Shown: piece by piece, positions 1 to 6,861 of the stretch | Layout: every line of letters begins with the position of its first letter | How positions within the stretch are numbered: the first letter of the stretch is position 1 | From: Rhodocyclaceae bacterium | Lineage (GTDB): Bacteria > Pseudomonadota > Gammaproteobacteria > Burkholderiales > Rhodocyclaceae | NCBI GenBank assembly: GCA_016791205.1 | Contig: JAEUNH010000124.1 | Coordinates: forward strand, 1 to 35,304 | Length of the DNA stretch: 35,304 nucleotides | Reading direction: 5' to 3' | Position numbers and translations under genes: made by a program | Notes under the pieces: model-generated | Told to the model about the DNA's origin: nothing | What the model saw: the letters and a program-made list of their open reading frames with translations, nothing else | Databases searched by the model: none

Positions 1-30
1 GCATCGCCGTCCCGCGCAGACCGACTTTTC

Positions 31-1590
31 CTAGATGTGCGCTTCCTGGTAGTCGAGGATTTCCTCGAGGTGGTGCATCACTTCGTCGCTGATCTCGTTG
101 TCGCGCCAGAGGCGGATCAGCTCGGCGCGCTCGGCGCGGAGGGCGGCCTGGCGCAGGCGCAGCGCCAGCCCGGCCTGCGGGCTCGGTTCGAGGCCCTGCG
201 GCGCGGCCAGCGCGATGCGGTCGCGGATCTCGGCGCGCAGCGGGTCGGCCCATTCGGCCGGCGCGTTCTCGCGGGCGACGAGGTCGTCGATGGCGGCGAT
301 CGCCGCGGCGCTCATGGCGGCGCGCACGCGCTGGCCTTCCGCCTCGATGCTCCAGTCCGAGCCGACCTTGAGGCGGCGGATCAGCGCCGGCAGCGTCAGG
401 CCCTGGCCGACCAGGGTGACGGCGATGACGCAGAAGGTCAGGAAAACGATCAGGTCGCGGTGCGGGAAGGCGCCGCCGCCGGGCAGCGTCGCCGGCAGGG
501 CGAGGGCCGCCGCCAGCGAGACGATGCCGCGCATGCCGCACCAGCTGATGATGCCCAGCTCGCGCTTGCGCGGGCGCGGCTCGGCGGCGCGCAGCGCGCC
601 GCTCAGCGCGCGCGGCAGCAGGGCGGCGACGTACACCCAGGCGAAGCGCACCAGGATCGCCGCCGCGCTGGCGGCCAGCCCCCAGCCGACGAGCTGCGCC
701 GTCGAGTAGCGGGCGAGGCGGTCCGGCATGTCGGAGAGCTGCAGGCCGATCAGCATGAACACCAGGCTGTTGAGCAGGAACACCAGCACGTTCCACACCG
801 AGCGCGCCATGATGCGCATCTCGGCCGAGACGATCTCCGGCGCGTGGCGCCCGCGCACGAGGCCGGCCGCCACCACCGCCAGCACGCCGGAGACGTGCAG
901 CGACTCGGCGACGATGTAGGCGATATAGGGCGCGACGAGCGCGGTCAGCACCTCGATGAAGGGGTCGCCGAGGCGGCGGTGGATGGCGATGAAGAGGATG
1001 GCGAGGCCGACGCCGAGGGCAATGCCGCCCGCCGAGACGGCGGCGAACTGCAGGCTCGCCTCGGCCAGCGAGAAGGCGCCGGTGAGCGCCGCGGCGACGG
1101 CGAACTTGTAGAGCACCAGGCCGGAGGCGTCGTTCACCAGGCTCTCGCCTTCGAGGATGGTGACGATGCGGCGCGGGATGTTCAGGCGCGACAGGATGGC
1201 GGTGGCCGCCACCGCATCCGGCGGCGAGACGATGGCGCCGAAGGCGAAGGCCGCCGCCCAGGGCATGCCCGGCACCAGCCACTTCAGCGTCGCGCCGACG
1301 GCCAGCGTGGTGGCCAGCACCAGGCCGATGGCGAGCAGGCCGATCGGGCGGATGTTGGCCTTGAAGTCGCTCCAGGAAGTCAGCAGCGCCGCCTGGTAGA
1401 GGATCAGCGGCAGGACGATGACGAGGATCAGCTGCGGGTCGAAGGGAAACTGCGGCAGCTTCGGCACCAGGCCGAGCAGCGCGCCGCCCACCACCAGGGC
1501 GATCGGGTAGGGAAACTTGAAGTGGCGGGCCACCCAGCCCAGCGCCACGGCGCACAGCAGGAGGAAGAGGACGAGTTCGAGCAGGAGCAT
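31..1590 (-). CDS. Na+/H+ antiporter, CPA1 (NhaP/YjcE) family
   Basis: Integral inner-membrane sodium/proton exchanger of the CPA1 family, 519 residues, the usual length for the YjcE/NhaP branch. About twelve hydrophobic segments run from residue 1 to about 400. The ion-binding region is visible as SPPDAVAATAIL followed by EGESLVNDASGLV, the two most conserved stretches of the family, with the transport Asp residues in each. A charged cytoplasmic tail rich in Arg and Glu fills the last 110 residues. The start ATG is chosen because the first membrane helix begins immediately (MLLLELVLFLLL). It is transcribed divergently from the LexA-like gene across 108 bases. Family assignment is secure. The ion preference (Na+, K+ or Li+) cannot be read from sequence. 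Confidence 0.93.
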   Translation of the reverse strand: MLLLELVLFLLLCAVALGWVARHFKFPYPIALVVGGALLGLVPKLPQFPFDPQLILVIVLPLILYQAALLTSWSDFKANIRPIGLLAIGLVLATTLAVGATLKWLVPGMPWAAAFAFGAIVSPPDAVAATAILSRLNIPRRIVTILEGESLVNDASGLVLYKFAVAAALTGAFSLAEASLQFAAVSAGGIALGVGLAILFIAIHRRLGDPFIEVLTALVAPYIAYIVAESLHVSGVLAVVAAGLVRGRHAPEIVSAEMRIMARSVWNVLVFLLNSLVFMLIGLQLSDMPDRLARYSTAQLVGWGLAASAAAILVRFAWVYVAALLPRALSGALRAAEPRPRKRELGIISWCGMRGIVSLAAALALPATLPGGGAFPHRDLIVFLTFCVIAVTLVGQGLTLPALIRRLKVGSDWSIEAEGQRVRAAMSAAAIAAIDDLVARENAPAEWADPLRAEIRDRIALAAPQGLEPSPQAGLALRLRQAALRAERAELIRLWRDNEISDEVMHHLEEILDYQEAHI

Positions 1591-1646
1591 TTTTCTTGTT
1601 CGGGGCTTCGGAAGAGGCGCAATTATTCATGCTTTTGCAGGAGCCC

Positions 1647-1675
1647 TTTACAAACGAATGTTCGTTCGCTAGGAT
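1647..1675 (+). promoter_or_regulatory. Sigma-70-like promoter of the LexA-like gene
   Basis: TTTACA at 1647-1652 and TAGGAT at 1670-1675 are separated by exactly 17 bases, which predicts a start of transcription near 1682. The left arm of the inverted repeat fills the spacer. The right arm begins two bases after the -10 element and covers the predicted start, the geometry expected for repression by promoter occlusion. The promoter is read from sequence only. Confidence 0.62.
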
Positions 1676-1690
1676 GCGAACGAACATTCG
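1655..1690. promoter_or_regulatory. Perfect 14-bp inverted repeat, probable operator of the LexA-like repressor
   Basis: CGAATGTTCGTTCG (1655-1668) and CGAACGAACATTCG (1677-1690) are exact reverse complements separated by eight bases. Each arm holds two adjacent GTTC/GAAC tetramers. The site sits across the promoter just before the LexA-like gene, so autoregulation is the natural reading. It matches neither the gammaproteobacterial CTGT-N8-ACAG box nor the alphaproteobacterial GTTC-N7-GTTC box in spacing. The right arm runs into the ribosome binding site GGAGG (1690-1694) before the ATG at 1699. Confidence 0.7.
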
Positions 1691-1698
1691 GAGGTTTC

Positions 1699-2283
1699 AT
1701 GCCGCCAGCCTCGCACGATTCGGACTACCTCGGCCGCCTGCAGGACTATTTCGCCGCGCATCGCAGCCTGCCTTCCTTCTCGCACATGGCGCGCCTGCTC
1801 GGCCTGCGCTCGGTGGCTTCGGCCCACGCCGTGGCCGGGCGGCTGAAGCTGGCCGGCTTCCTGCAGGCCACGCCGGATCGGCGCCTCGCCCCCGGGCCGC
1901 GCTTCTTCGACCGGCCGCTGGCCGATTCGGTGCGCGCCGGCCTGCCCGCCGCCGCCAACGACGCCGGCAGCGAGACGCTCACCATCGACGAGTTCCTGGT
2001 CGACGCGCCGAGCCGCACGATCCTGCTCACGGTGAAGGGCGATTCGATGATCGACGCCGGCCTGCAGCCGGGCGACTACATCGTGGTGGACAAGGGTCGC
2101 TCGGCGCGCGTCGGCGACATCGTGGTGGCCATCGTCGACAACGAGTTCACCCTCAAGTATCTGGCCCAGGACAAGCGCGGCGTGTATCTGCGCGCCGGCA
2201 ACCCGGCCTACCCGCCGATCCGCCCGCAGGGCCAGCTGGAAATCTTCGGCCTCGTCACCGGCAGTTTCAGGAAGTACGCATGA
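1699..2283 (+). CDS. LexA-like self-cleaving transcriptional repressor
   Basis: SOS-type repressor of 194 residues. The first 65 form a winged helix like that of LexA (the LPSFSHMARLLGLRSVASAHAV region corresponds to the LexA recognition helix). The C-terminal half is a peptidase S24 domain with the Ser-Lys dyad at S116 (GDSM) and K153 (TLK). A80-G81 lies 36 residues before the serine, about where LexA is cut (Ala84-Gly85, Ser119 in E. coli), so RecA-stimulated self-cleavage is likely. The ATG at 1699 follows GGAGG with good spacing; longer in-frame extensions run antisense to the antiporter and are rejected. Its stop overlaps the next start (ATGA). The novel operator and small partner suggest a second, local LexA paralogue rather than the master regulator, but I cannot exclude that it is the only LexA. 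Confidence 0.85.
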   Translation: MPPASHDSDYLGRLQDYFAAHRSLPSFSHMARLLGLRSVASAHAVAGRLKLAGFLQATPDRRLAPGPRFFDRPLADSVRAGLPAAANDAGSETLTIDEFLVDAPSRTILLTVKGDSMIDAGLQPGDYIVVDKGRSARVGDIVVAIVDNEFTLKYLAQDKRGVYLRAGNPAYPPIRPQGQLEIFGLVTGSFRKYA

Positions 2284-2618
2284 GCGCCGCATCCGCAGAC
2301 GGCCGCCTCGACCTGAACGAGCATCTTGTCGCGCACCGCGAGTCGACCTTCCTCATCCGCGTGCGCAGCGATTCGATGTCCTGCGTCGGCATCCGCGACG
2401 GCGACCTGCTGGTGGTGGACCGCGCCCTCGATCCGGGCGACGGCGACCTCGTGGTGGCGGAGGCGGAAGGCGGCCTGACCCTGAAGCGGCTTTACAGGCG
2501 CAACGGCCACGTCCGCCTGCTTCCGGAGAACCCCTGCCAGCATCCTACCGAGCTGGCCGACGATGCCGATCTGTCCATCTGGGGCGTGGCGACCAGCGTC
2601 GTGCACCGCCTCAGGTAG
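2280..2618 (+). CDS. UmuD-like S24 protein lacking the cleavable N-terminus (UmuD'-like)
   Basis: 112-residue homologue of UmuD, the accessory subunit of DNA polymerase V. The dyad is S32 (SDSM) and K69 (LTLK), 37 residues apart as in E. coli UmuD (S60, K97). The alignment starts at the RLDLNEHL block, which in UmuD lies just after the Cys24-Gly25 cut. The protein therefore lacks about 28 N-terminal residues and resembles processed UmuD'. No upstream in-frame start gives a UmuD-like N-terminus. An AGGA ribosome site precedes the ATG, and the start overlaps the LexA-like stop by four bases, so the two are translationally coupled. No umuC or other Y-family polymerase follows; the next gene is convergent and unrelated. 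It may act on a polymerase elsewhere or be a remnant. Confidence 0.8.
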   Translation: MSAASADGRLDLNEHLVAHRESTFLIRVRSDSMSCVGIRDGDLLVVDRALDPGDGDLVVAEAEGGLTLKRLYRRNGHVRLLPENPCQHPTELADDADLSIWGVATSVVHRLR

Positions 2619-2653
2619 GCCGCGCCCGCCCGCCGGAAAGGAGGGCCTTGCCG

Positions 2654-3496
2654 CTAGTAGCGCCCGCCCCGGATGAAGCGCGCGATGCCGGCGGCGACCT
2701 CGGCTTCCTGTTCGATGAAGCCGTGCGGCGCCTTGCCTTCGCAGGCGGCGAGGCCGCCGCCCGTGCTGCCCGGACCGCCCGTGACGGCGACGACCTGCTT
2801 GCGCGCGCTGGCGGCCCGTTCGGCGATGCCTTTCATGAGCTTCGCCGGCGAGCGCACGCAAGTATCGTCGGCATGGCCGACGACCAGCAGCGGCATTTTG
2901 ATGGCCTCCAGCGGCACGTCGAACACGGTTTGCGACACGTAGGCCTTGCGCGCGCCGCTCTGCCCGAACATCAGCGCCGAGGTGAGCACGACGCCGTCGG
3001 GCGCGGCGGCGCCGGCAAGACGCGCGGCGGCGTTGGCGGCGGAGATCGAGCCGCGGCTGGTGCCGATCAGCCACACCGCCGCCGCGCCGCTGCGCGCGCG
3101 CACGTCGGCGACGATGCGGCCGAGGTCCTCGGCATGGTCGGCAGTCAGGCGGAAGCCGGCGAGACCGTCCTCGCCGGGCATGTCCGAGGGCGCGTCGACC
3201 AGCGCCGTGTGGAAGCCGAGCTCCTGGAAGATCGGCGCCGAGCGCACCAGCGAGTTGCCCTTCAGCGCGCGCGGGCAGCCGGCCTCGTCGAGGTCGAGGT
3301 GGCCGCCGCCGCCGGGCAGCAGCACCAGCGCGATGGGCGCGCCCGGCGCCGCCGCGGGCGGATGGAAGGCGTAGCGCGTCGTCGTGCCGCCGTGCGTGGC
3401 GATGCTCGTCACCGGGCCGCAGCCATGGGCCGGCCCCGCCAGACAGGTGGCGACGGCGGCGGCAAGCATCCACAAGCTGCCGCGCCGCCGTCTCAT
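2654..3496 (-). CDS. Exported alpha/beta hydrolase-like protein (downstream paralogue)
   Basis: 280-residue protein with an N-terminal signal peptide (Arg-rich start, hydrophobic stretch 8-20, likely cut near PAHG). The alpha/beta hydrolase core has a nucleophile elbow GTSRGS (S147), a probable acid at D210/D211 in GHADDTC, and a histidine at H258 in APHGF. Cys213 next to the acid and Cys252 before the histidine match cysteines in the upstream paralogue and could form a disulfide across the active site. I chose the ATG at 3496 because it gives a clean signal peptide and overlaps the stop of the preceding gene (ATGA). The substrate is unknown; esterase or lipase-like activity in the periplasm is an inference. 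Confidence 0.75.
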   Translation of the reverse strand: MRRRRGSLWMLAAAVATCLAGPAHGCGPVTSIATHGGTTTRYAFHPPAAAPGAPIALVLLPGGGGHLDLDEAGCPRALKGNSLVRSAPIFQELGFHTALVDAPSDMPGEDGLAGFRLTADHAEDLGRIVADVRARSGAAAVWLIGTSRGSISAANAAARLAGAAAPDGVVLTSALMFGQSGARKAYVSQTVFDVPLEAIKMPLLVVGHADDTCVRSPAKLMKGIAERAASARKQVVAVTGGPGSTGGGLAACEGKAPHGFIEQEAEVAAGIARFIRGGRY

Positions 3497-4365
3497 CGGG
3501 AGTCCTCCGCCGGGGCGATCACATCGGCCGCGCTGCCGTCGCCCACCCAGCGCTTCATGGCGCGCACGGTTTCCTCCTCGATGCCGACAAACCCGTGCGG
3601 CGAGAAGGCTTCGCATGGGGGGCCCCGGCCGGCATTGGCGGATCTGACGGTGATCAGCGGCGAGCGCGTCTTCTCGGCATGGCGCTTCGCTTGCCAGTAG
3701 GGCGTGTACCGGCACGGGTCGCTCTCATGGTGCACCCACAGCATCGGCACCTTGAGGTCGTCGAAGTCGAGCGATGCCAGTCCGGGCGAGTTGCTCGATT
3801 GTTCGAACAGCGAGGCGGTGAAGATGGCCTTGACGTTTTCCGGCCCGAGGGCCGCCGCCGCGTGGAAGGCGGAGACGCTGCCTTCGCTGGTGCCGACGAT
3901 GACCAGCGGCAGCTTGCCGAACTCCCGCTCGATCTCGCGCGCCAGGCCGCGCAGATCCTCGGCATAGCGCGCGCCGGCACGAAACCGGCCGGTGAAGCCG
4001 GCCCACTCGTCGCTCGGCGCATCGACCGAGAACACGATCGTTTCGCGGTCGAGCCAGGCCTTGCGGCTGCGGATCAGGAAGTTGCCCTTGAGCCGGAACG
4101 CGGTTGGCGATTCGAGTTTCAGGATGCCCGGATGGCCGGGCATGAGCAGGACGGCGCGTTTGTAAGGGCCCGATTCCGCCAGCCGTGTCGTCAGGGCCGC
4201 GATGCTGCGGTCCGGGAAGCGTGCCGTGATGACCGACTCGCTGATCTCGTCGGCTGCGGCAGCCGCCTGGGCCGCAATGCAAAGCGCGAGGATCGACAGC
4301 GCCGTCCTCGAGGAACCGGGGCCGGATTCGACGCCTTCGCGGCTCGGGATGGATCGGAAGTTCAT
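3493..4365 (-). CDS. Exported alpha/beta hydrolase-like protein (upstream paralogue)
   Basis: 290-residue protein with a signal-peptide-like start (hydrophobic 21-38, likely cut after the AAAA run). It carries GTSEGS with S160, D216 in HHESDPC and H257 in SPHGF, all placed as in the downstream gene. Shared blocks such as RLKGNFLIRS / ALKGNSLVRS and VDAPSD show that the two arose by tandem duplication and diverged widely. A GGAG site precedes the ATG. The gene starts 85 bases from rapZ on the other strand. The role is unknown; the coupled pair may handle two related substrates or form a heteromer. Confidence 0.75.
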   Translation of the reverse strand: MNFRSIPSREGVESGPGSSRTALSILALCIAAQAAAAADEISESVITARFPDRSIAALTTRLAESGPYKRAVLLMPGHPGILKLESPTAFRLKGNFLIRSRKAWLDRETIVFSVDAPSDEWAGFTGRFRAGARYAEDLRGLAREIEREFGKLPLVIVGTSEGSVSAFHAAAALGPENVKAIFTASLFEQSSNSPGLASLDFDDLKVPMLWVHHESDPCRYTPYWQAKRHAEKTRSPLITVRSANAGRGPPCEAFSPHGFVGIEEETVRAMKRWVGDGSAADVIAPAEDSR

Positions 4366-4450
4366 GGATCGGCTCCGGGGCGGGAATGGCCCATCATGGC
4401 AAGAAGCGCGGCGTTTGGCTATGCCCGGGGCCTTCGATTATCATCGGGCC

Positions 4451-5290
4451 ATGCAGCTCGTCCTCATCAGCGGCCTCTCCGGCTCCGGCAAGAGCATCGC
4501 CCTTCATGTGCTGGAGGATGCCGGCCATTACTGCGTGGACAACCTGCCGGCGACCCTGCTGCCGCAACTGGTGCGCCAGCTGCGCGAGGAGGGCTGCGAG
4601 CGGGTGGCGGTGGCGATCGACGTGCGCGCCGGCGCTTCCATTGCCGCATTGCCGCAGCAGCTGCGCGACCTGCAGGCCATGGGCATCCCGGCGCGCTTCA
4701 TCTTCCTCGAGGCGCGCGACGAGACGCTGATTGCCCGCTTCTCCGAGACGCGGCGCGGCCACCCGCTTTCCGACGAGCACACCACCCTGGCCGAGGCCAT
4801 CGTCCGCGAGCGCGGCATGCTGGAGAACATCGCCGGGCTGGGCAACCGCATCGACACCAGCAACCTCAACCCCAACGCGCTGCGCGCCTGGGTGCTCGAC
4901 TTCGCCCGGCTCGCCGTCTCCCAGGGACTGACTTTGCTGTTCGAGTCCTTCGGCTACAAGCACGGCATCCCGCTCGATGCCGACCTGGTCTTCGACGTGC
5001 GCTGCCTGCCCAACCCGCACTACGACCCGAAGCTGCGCCCGCTCACCGGGCGCGATCCCGAAGTGGCGCGCTTCCTCGAGGAGCAGGGCGAGGTGCGCAA
5101 GATGGCGGAGGACATCCGCGGTTTCCTCGCCGAATGGCTGCCGGCCTTTGTGCGCGACAACCGCAGCTACCTGACGGTGGCCGTCGGCTGCACCGGCGGC
5201 CAGCATCGTTCGGTGTACCTCGCCGAGTGGCTGGCCGGGCAGTTCCGCGACCGCGCCCGCGTCCTGGTGCGGCATCGCGCAATCACATAA
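4451..5290 (+). CDS. rapZ: RNase adapter protein RapZ
   Basis: 279-residue nucleotide-binding protein of the RapZ/YvcJ family. In enterobacteria RapZ guides RNase E to the small RNA GlmZ and so tunes glucosamine-6-phosphate synthase. The P-loop GLSGSGKS lies at residues 8-15. The family signatures VDNLP, ETRRGHPL, FESFGYKHG, DVRCLPNP and the C-terminal CTGGQHRSV are all present. I start at the ATG that gives MQLVLISG, matching the family start; an in-frame ATG 30 bases earlier would add an unconserved tail. In betaproteobacteria rapZ often sits with hprK and ptsN, but here it stands between hydrolases and a NusG-domain-II gene. Whether a GlmZ-type RNA exists in this organism cannot be seen from the window. 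Confidence 0.95.
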   Translation: MQLVLISGLSGSGKSIALHVLEDAGHYCVDNLPATLLPQLVRQLREEGCERVAVAIDVRAGASIAALPQQLRDLQAMGIPARFIFLEARDETLIARFSETRRGHPLSDEHTTLAEAIVRERGMLENIAGLGNRIDTSNLNPNALRAWVLDFARLAVSQGLTLLFESFGYKHGIPLDADLVFDVRCLPNPHYDPKLRPLTGRDPEVARFLEEQGEVRKMAEDIRGFLAEWLPAFVRDNRSYLTVAVGCTGGQHRSVYLAEWLAGQFRDRARVLVRHRAIT

Positions 5291-5295
5291 AGACG

Positions 5296-5321
5296 CCCCT
5301 CTCCCGCGTGCGGGAGAGGGG
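5296..5321. repeat. Palindromic dispersed repeat (REP-like)
   Basis: CCCCTCTCCCGC (5296-5307) and GCGGGAGAGGGG (5310-5321) are exact reverse complements around a 2-base centre. Sequences of this kind recur in many proteobacterial intergenic regions. It lies six bases after the rapZ stop and 17 before the next start. No T-tract follows, so a classical terminator is unlikely; mRNA stabilisation or a transposed REP-like element fits better. Confidence 0.7.
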
Positions 5322-5338
5322 GATGACGGAGAGATCGG

Positions 5339-5722
5339 GTGCGCGTGAAATCCTTCCTGCGCTTCATGAAGCCCGGCGACTGGGCCGTGCTGCTGCTCCT
5401 GGCGGCTGTCACCGCGGCCCTGGCGCCGGTTGCCTTCACGGGCGGCGCGGCGGAAAAGGCGGTGGTGCGCCGCGACGGCGTCGTCGTCGCCGAGTTGCCG
5501 CTGACGCAGGCGCGCCGCGTCGAGGTGCAGGGCGCCTTGGGTACCAGCGTGATCGAGGTGCAGCCCGGCCGCGCCCGCGTCGCCGCCGATCCCGGCCCGC
5601 GCCAGTATTGCGTGCGCCAGGGCTGGCTGACCCAGCCCAACGCCATCGCCATTTGCGCGCCCAGCCACCTCAGCCTGTCCATCGTCGGGCGCAGCGCCGG
5701 TCATGACTCTCTCGCCTATTGA
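5339..5722 (+). CDS. NusG domain II-containing membrane-anchored protein
   Basis: 127-residue protein with one N-terminal membrane segment (residues 14-32) and an exported NusG-domain-II-like fold. The family pattern is visible as C91-x2-GW, PN and C106-x-P, then the strand LSLSIVG. The start is GTG at 5339, six bases after GGAGAG; a second GTG two codons later is also possible. The last 20 bases overlap the next gene, so the two are probably coupled. These small proteins are usually found beside Gx transporters or flavinylation genes in other bacteria; their molecular role is not established, and despite the name there is no reason to think it acts on transcription. Confidence 0.82.
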   Translation: MRVKSFLRFMKPGDWAVLLLLAAVTAALAPVAFTGGAAEKAVVRRDGVVVAELPLTQARRVEVQGALGTSVIEVQPGRARVAADPGPRQYCVRQGWLTQPNAIAICAPSHLSLSIVGRSAGHDSLAY

Positions 5723-6245
5723 ACTCGCCCCCAGCGCCGACGACCACCGCATCGCCCGCTATGCGGCGGCGGCCATTGCCCTCTCGGTAGTGGAGGCGGC
5801 CATCCCGATGCCGCTGCCCGGCGTCAAGCCGGGCCTGGCCAACATCATCACGCTGGTCGTACTGGCGCGCTACGGCTGGCGCGACGCGGTCTGGGTGTCG
5901 CTGCTGCGGGTGGTGGCGGGCAGCCTGCTGGTCGGCCAGTTCCTCGCCCCGGGCTTCTTCCTGAGCCTGGCCGGCGCGCTGGCCAGCCTCGTCGCGCTGG
6001 GCTGCGCCATGCACCTGCCGGGCCGCTGGTTCGGCCCGGTCAGCCAGAGCCTGATCGCCGCCTTCGCCCACATCGCCGGCCAGCTGGCGGTGGCGCGGCT
6101 GTGGCTGGTGCCGCACGACGGGCTGCTCTACCTGGTGCCCTTCTTCGCCCTGGCCGCGCTACTATTCGGTCTTGCCAACGGCCTCGCCGCGGCGCAGCTG
6201 CTCGAGCCGGCCCCCCAGCCGAAAGAGAATCTTGGCCATCCTTAA
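5703..6245 (+). CDS. Gx transporter family protein (heptaprenyl diphosphate synthase component I-like)
   Basis: 180-residue polytopic membrane protein with five or six hydrophobic segments. The family block PMPLPGVKPGLANIITLV is clear at residues 36-53, followed by the R-W-x-x-A pattern and a Gly-rich membrane segment. The family was once called heptaprenyl diphosphate synthase component I. It is now grouped with small-molecule transporters resembling ECF S-components, and the cargo is unknown. It overlaps the NusG-domain-II gene by 20 bases and the following gene by 14, so the three probably form one transcript. No energising ATPase is present nearby. Confidence 0.85.
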   Translation: MTLSPIELAPSADDHRIARYAAAAIALSVVEAAIPMPLPGVKPGLANIITLVVLARYGWRDAVWVSLLRVVAGSLLVGQFLAPGFFLSLAGALASLVALGCAMHLPGRWFGPVSQSLIAAFAHIAGQLAVARLWLVPHDGLLYLVPFFALAALLFGLANGLAAAQLLEPAPQPKENLGHP

Positions 6246-6861
6246 TTTCCCGCAGCGCAGCCAGGCCGCCGCCGAGCCGCGGCGGCTGGCGCTGTTTCCG
6301 CTCAATGCCGTGCTGTTTCCCGGCGGCACCCTCGGCCTGCGGGTCTTCGAGCAGCGCTACATGACCCTGGTGAAGGAGTGCTTCAAGCACGACGGCAGCT
6401 TCGGCGTCTGCCTGATTGCCGAGGGCAGCGAGGTCGGCGCGGCGGCCGTGCCGCACCCGGTCGGCACCGAGGCGCGCATCGTCGCCTGGGACATGACCCG
6501 GCCGGGCGTGCTCAACATCACGGTGCGCGGCGAGGAGCGTTTCCGCATCCTTTCCAGCGAGGCCGAGCGGAGCGGCCTGCTGCAGGCCCGCATCGAGGCG
6601 ATCGCGGCGGAGCCGTCCCGGCCGGTGCCCGACAGCCTGGCGGCGCTGCTGCCGCTCCTGCAGGCCATGGCGGCCGATGCCGGCGCCGAGCGCCTGCCGC
6701 CGCCGCACCGCTTCGACGATGCCGCCTGGGTCGGCTTCCGCTTCTGCGAACTGCTGCCGATCCCGGCCATCGCCCGGCAGAAGCTGCTCGAACTGGAAGA
6801 CCCGGTTTCGCGGCTGGAGATCGTCTTCAAGTTCCTGGCCCAGCGCGGCCTGGTCAAATAA
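6232..6861 (+). CDS. LON peptidase substrate-binding domain protein
   Basis: 209-residue stand-alone LON-N domain protein without the Lon AAA+ or protease parts. The hallmark is LALFPLNAVLFPGGTLGLRVFEQRYM at the N-terminus (cited in two parts: LALFPLNAVLFPGG and LRVFEQRYM), then GVCLIAEGSEVG and VRGEERFRIL. I prefer a TTG start at 6232, giving MAILNFPQ, because it fits the family length and begins just before the conserved block. The longer form from the ATG at 6172 adds Ser/Arg-rich sequence read out of frame through the previous gene. A weak GAGA precedes the TTG. The 3' end overlaps the convergent mutY by eight bases. The function of stand-alone LON-N proteins is unknown. Confidence 0.85.
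   Translation: MAILNFPQRSQAAAEPRRLALFPLNAVLFPGGTLGLRVFEQRYMTLVKECFKHDGSFGVCLIAEGSEVGAAAVPHPVGTEARIVAWDMTRPGVLNITVRGEERFRILSSEAERSGLLQARIEAIAAEPSRPVPDSLAALLPLLQAMAADAGAERLPPPHRFDDAAWVGFRFCELLPIPAIARQKLLELEDPVSRLEIVFKFLAQRGLVK

Noticed and set aside
37..1698. Long open frame running from near the window start into the LexA-like gene
   Set aside because: It is the antisense of the antiporter; its low-complexity Arg/Asp/Gln composition is typical of GC-rich shadow frames, and the true start at 1699 has a ribosome site.
2619..2653. Terminator between the UmuD'-like gene and the hydrolases
   Set aside because: GC-rich stretch without a stable hairpin plus T-run.
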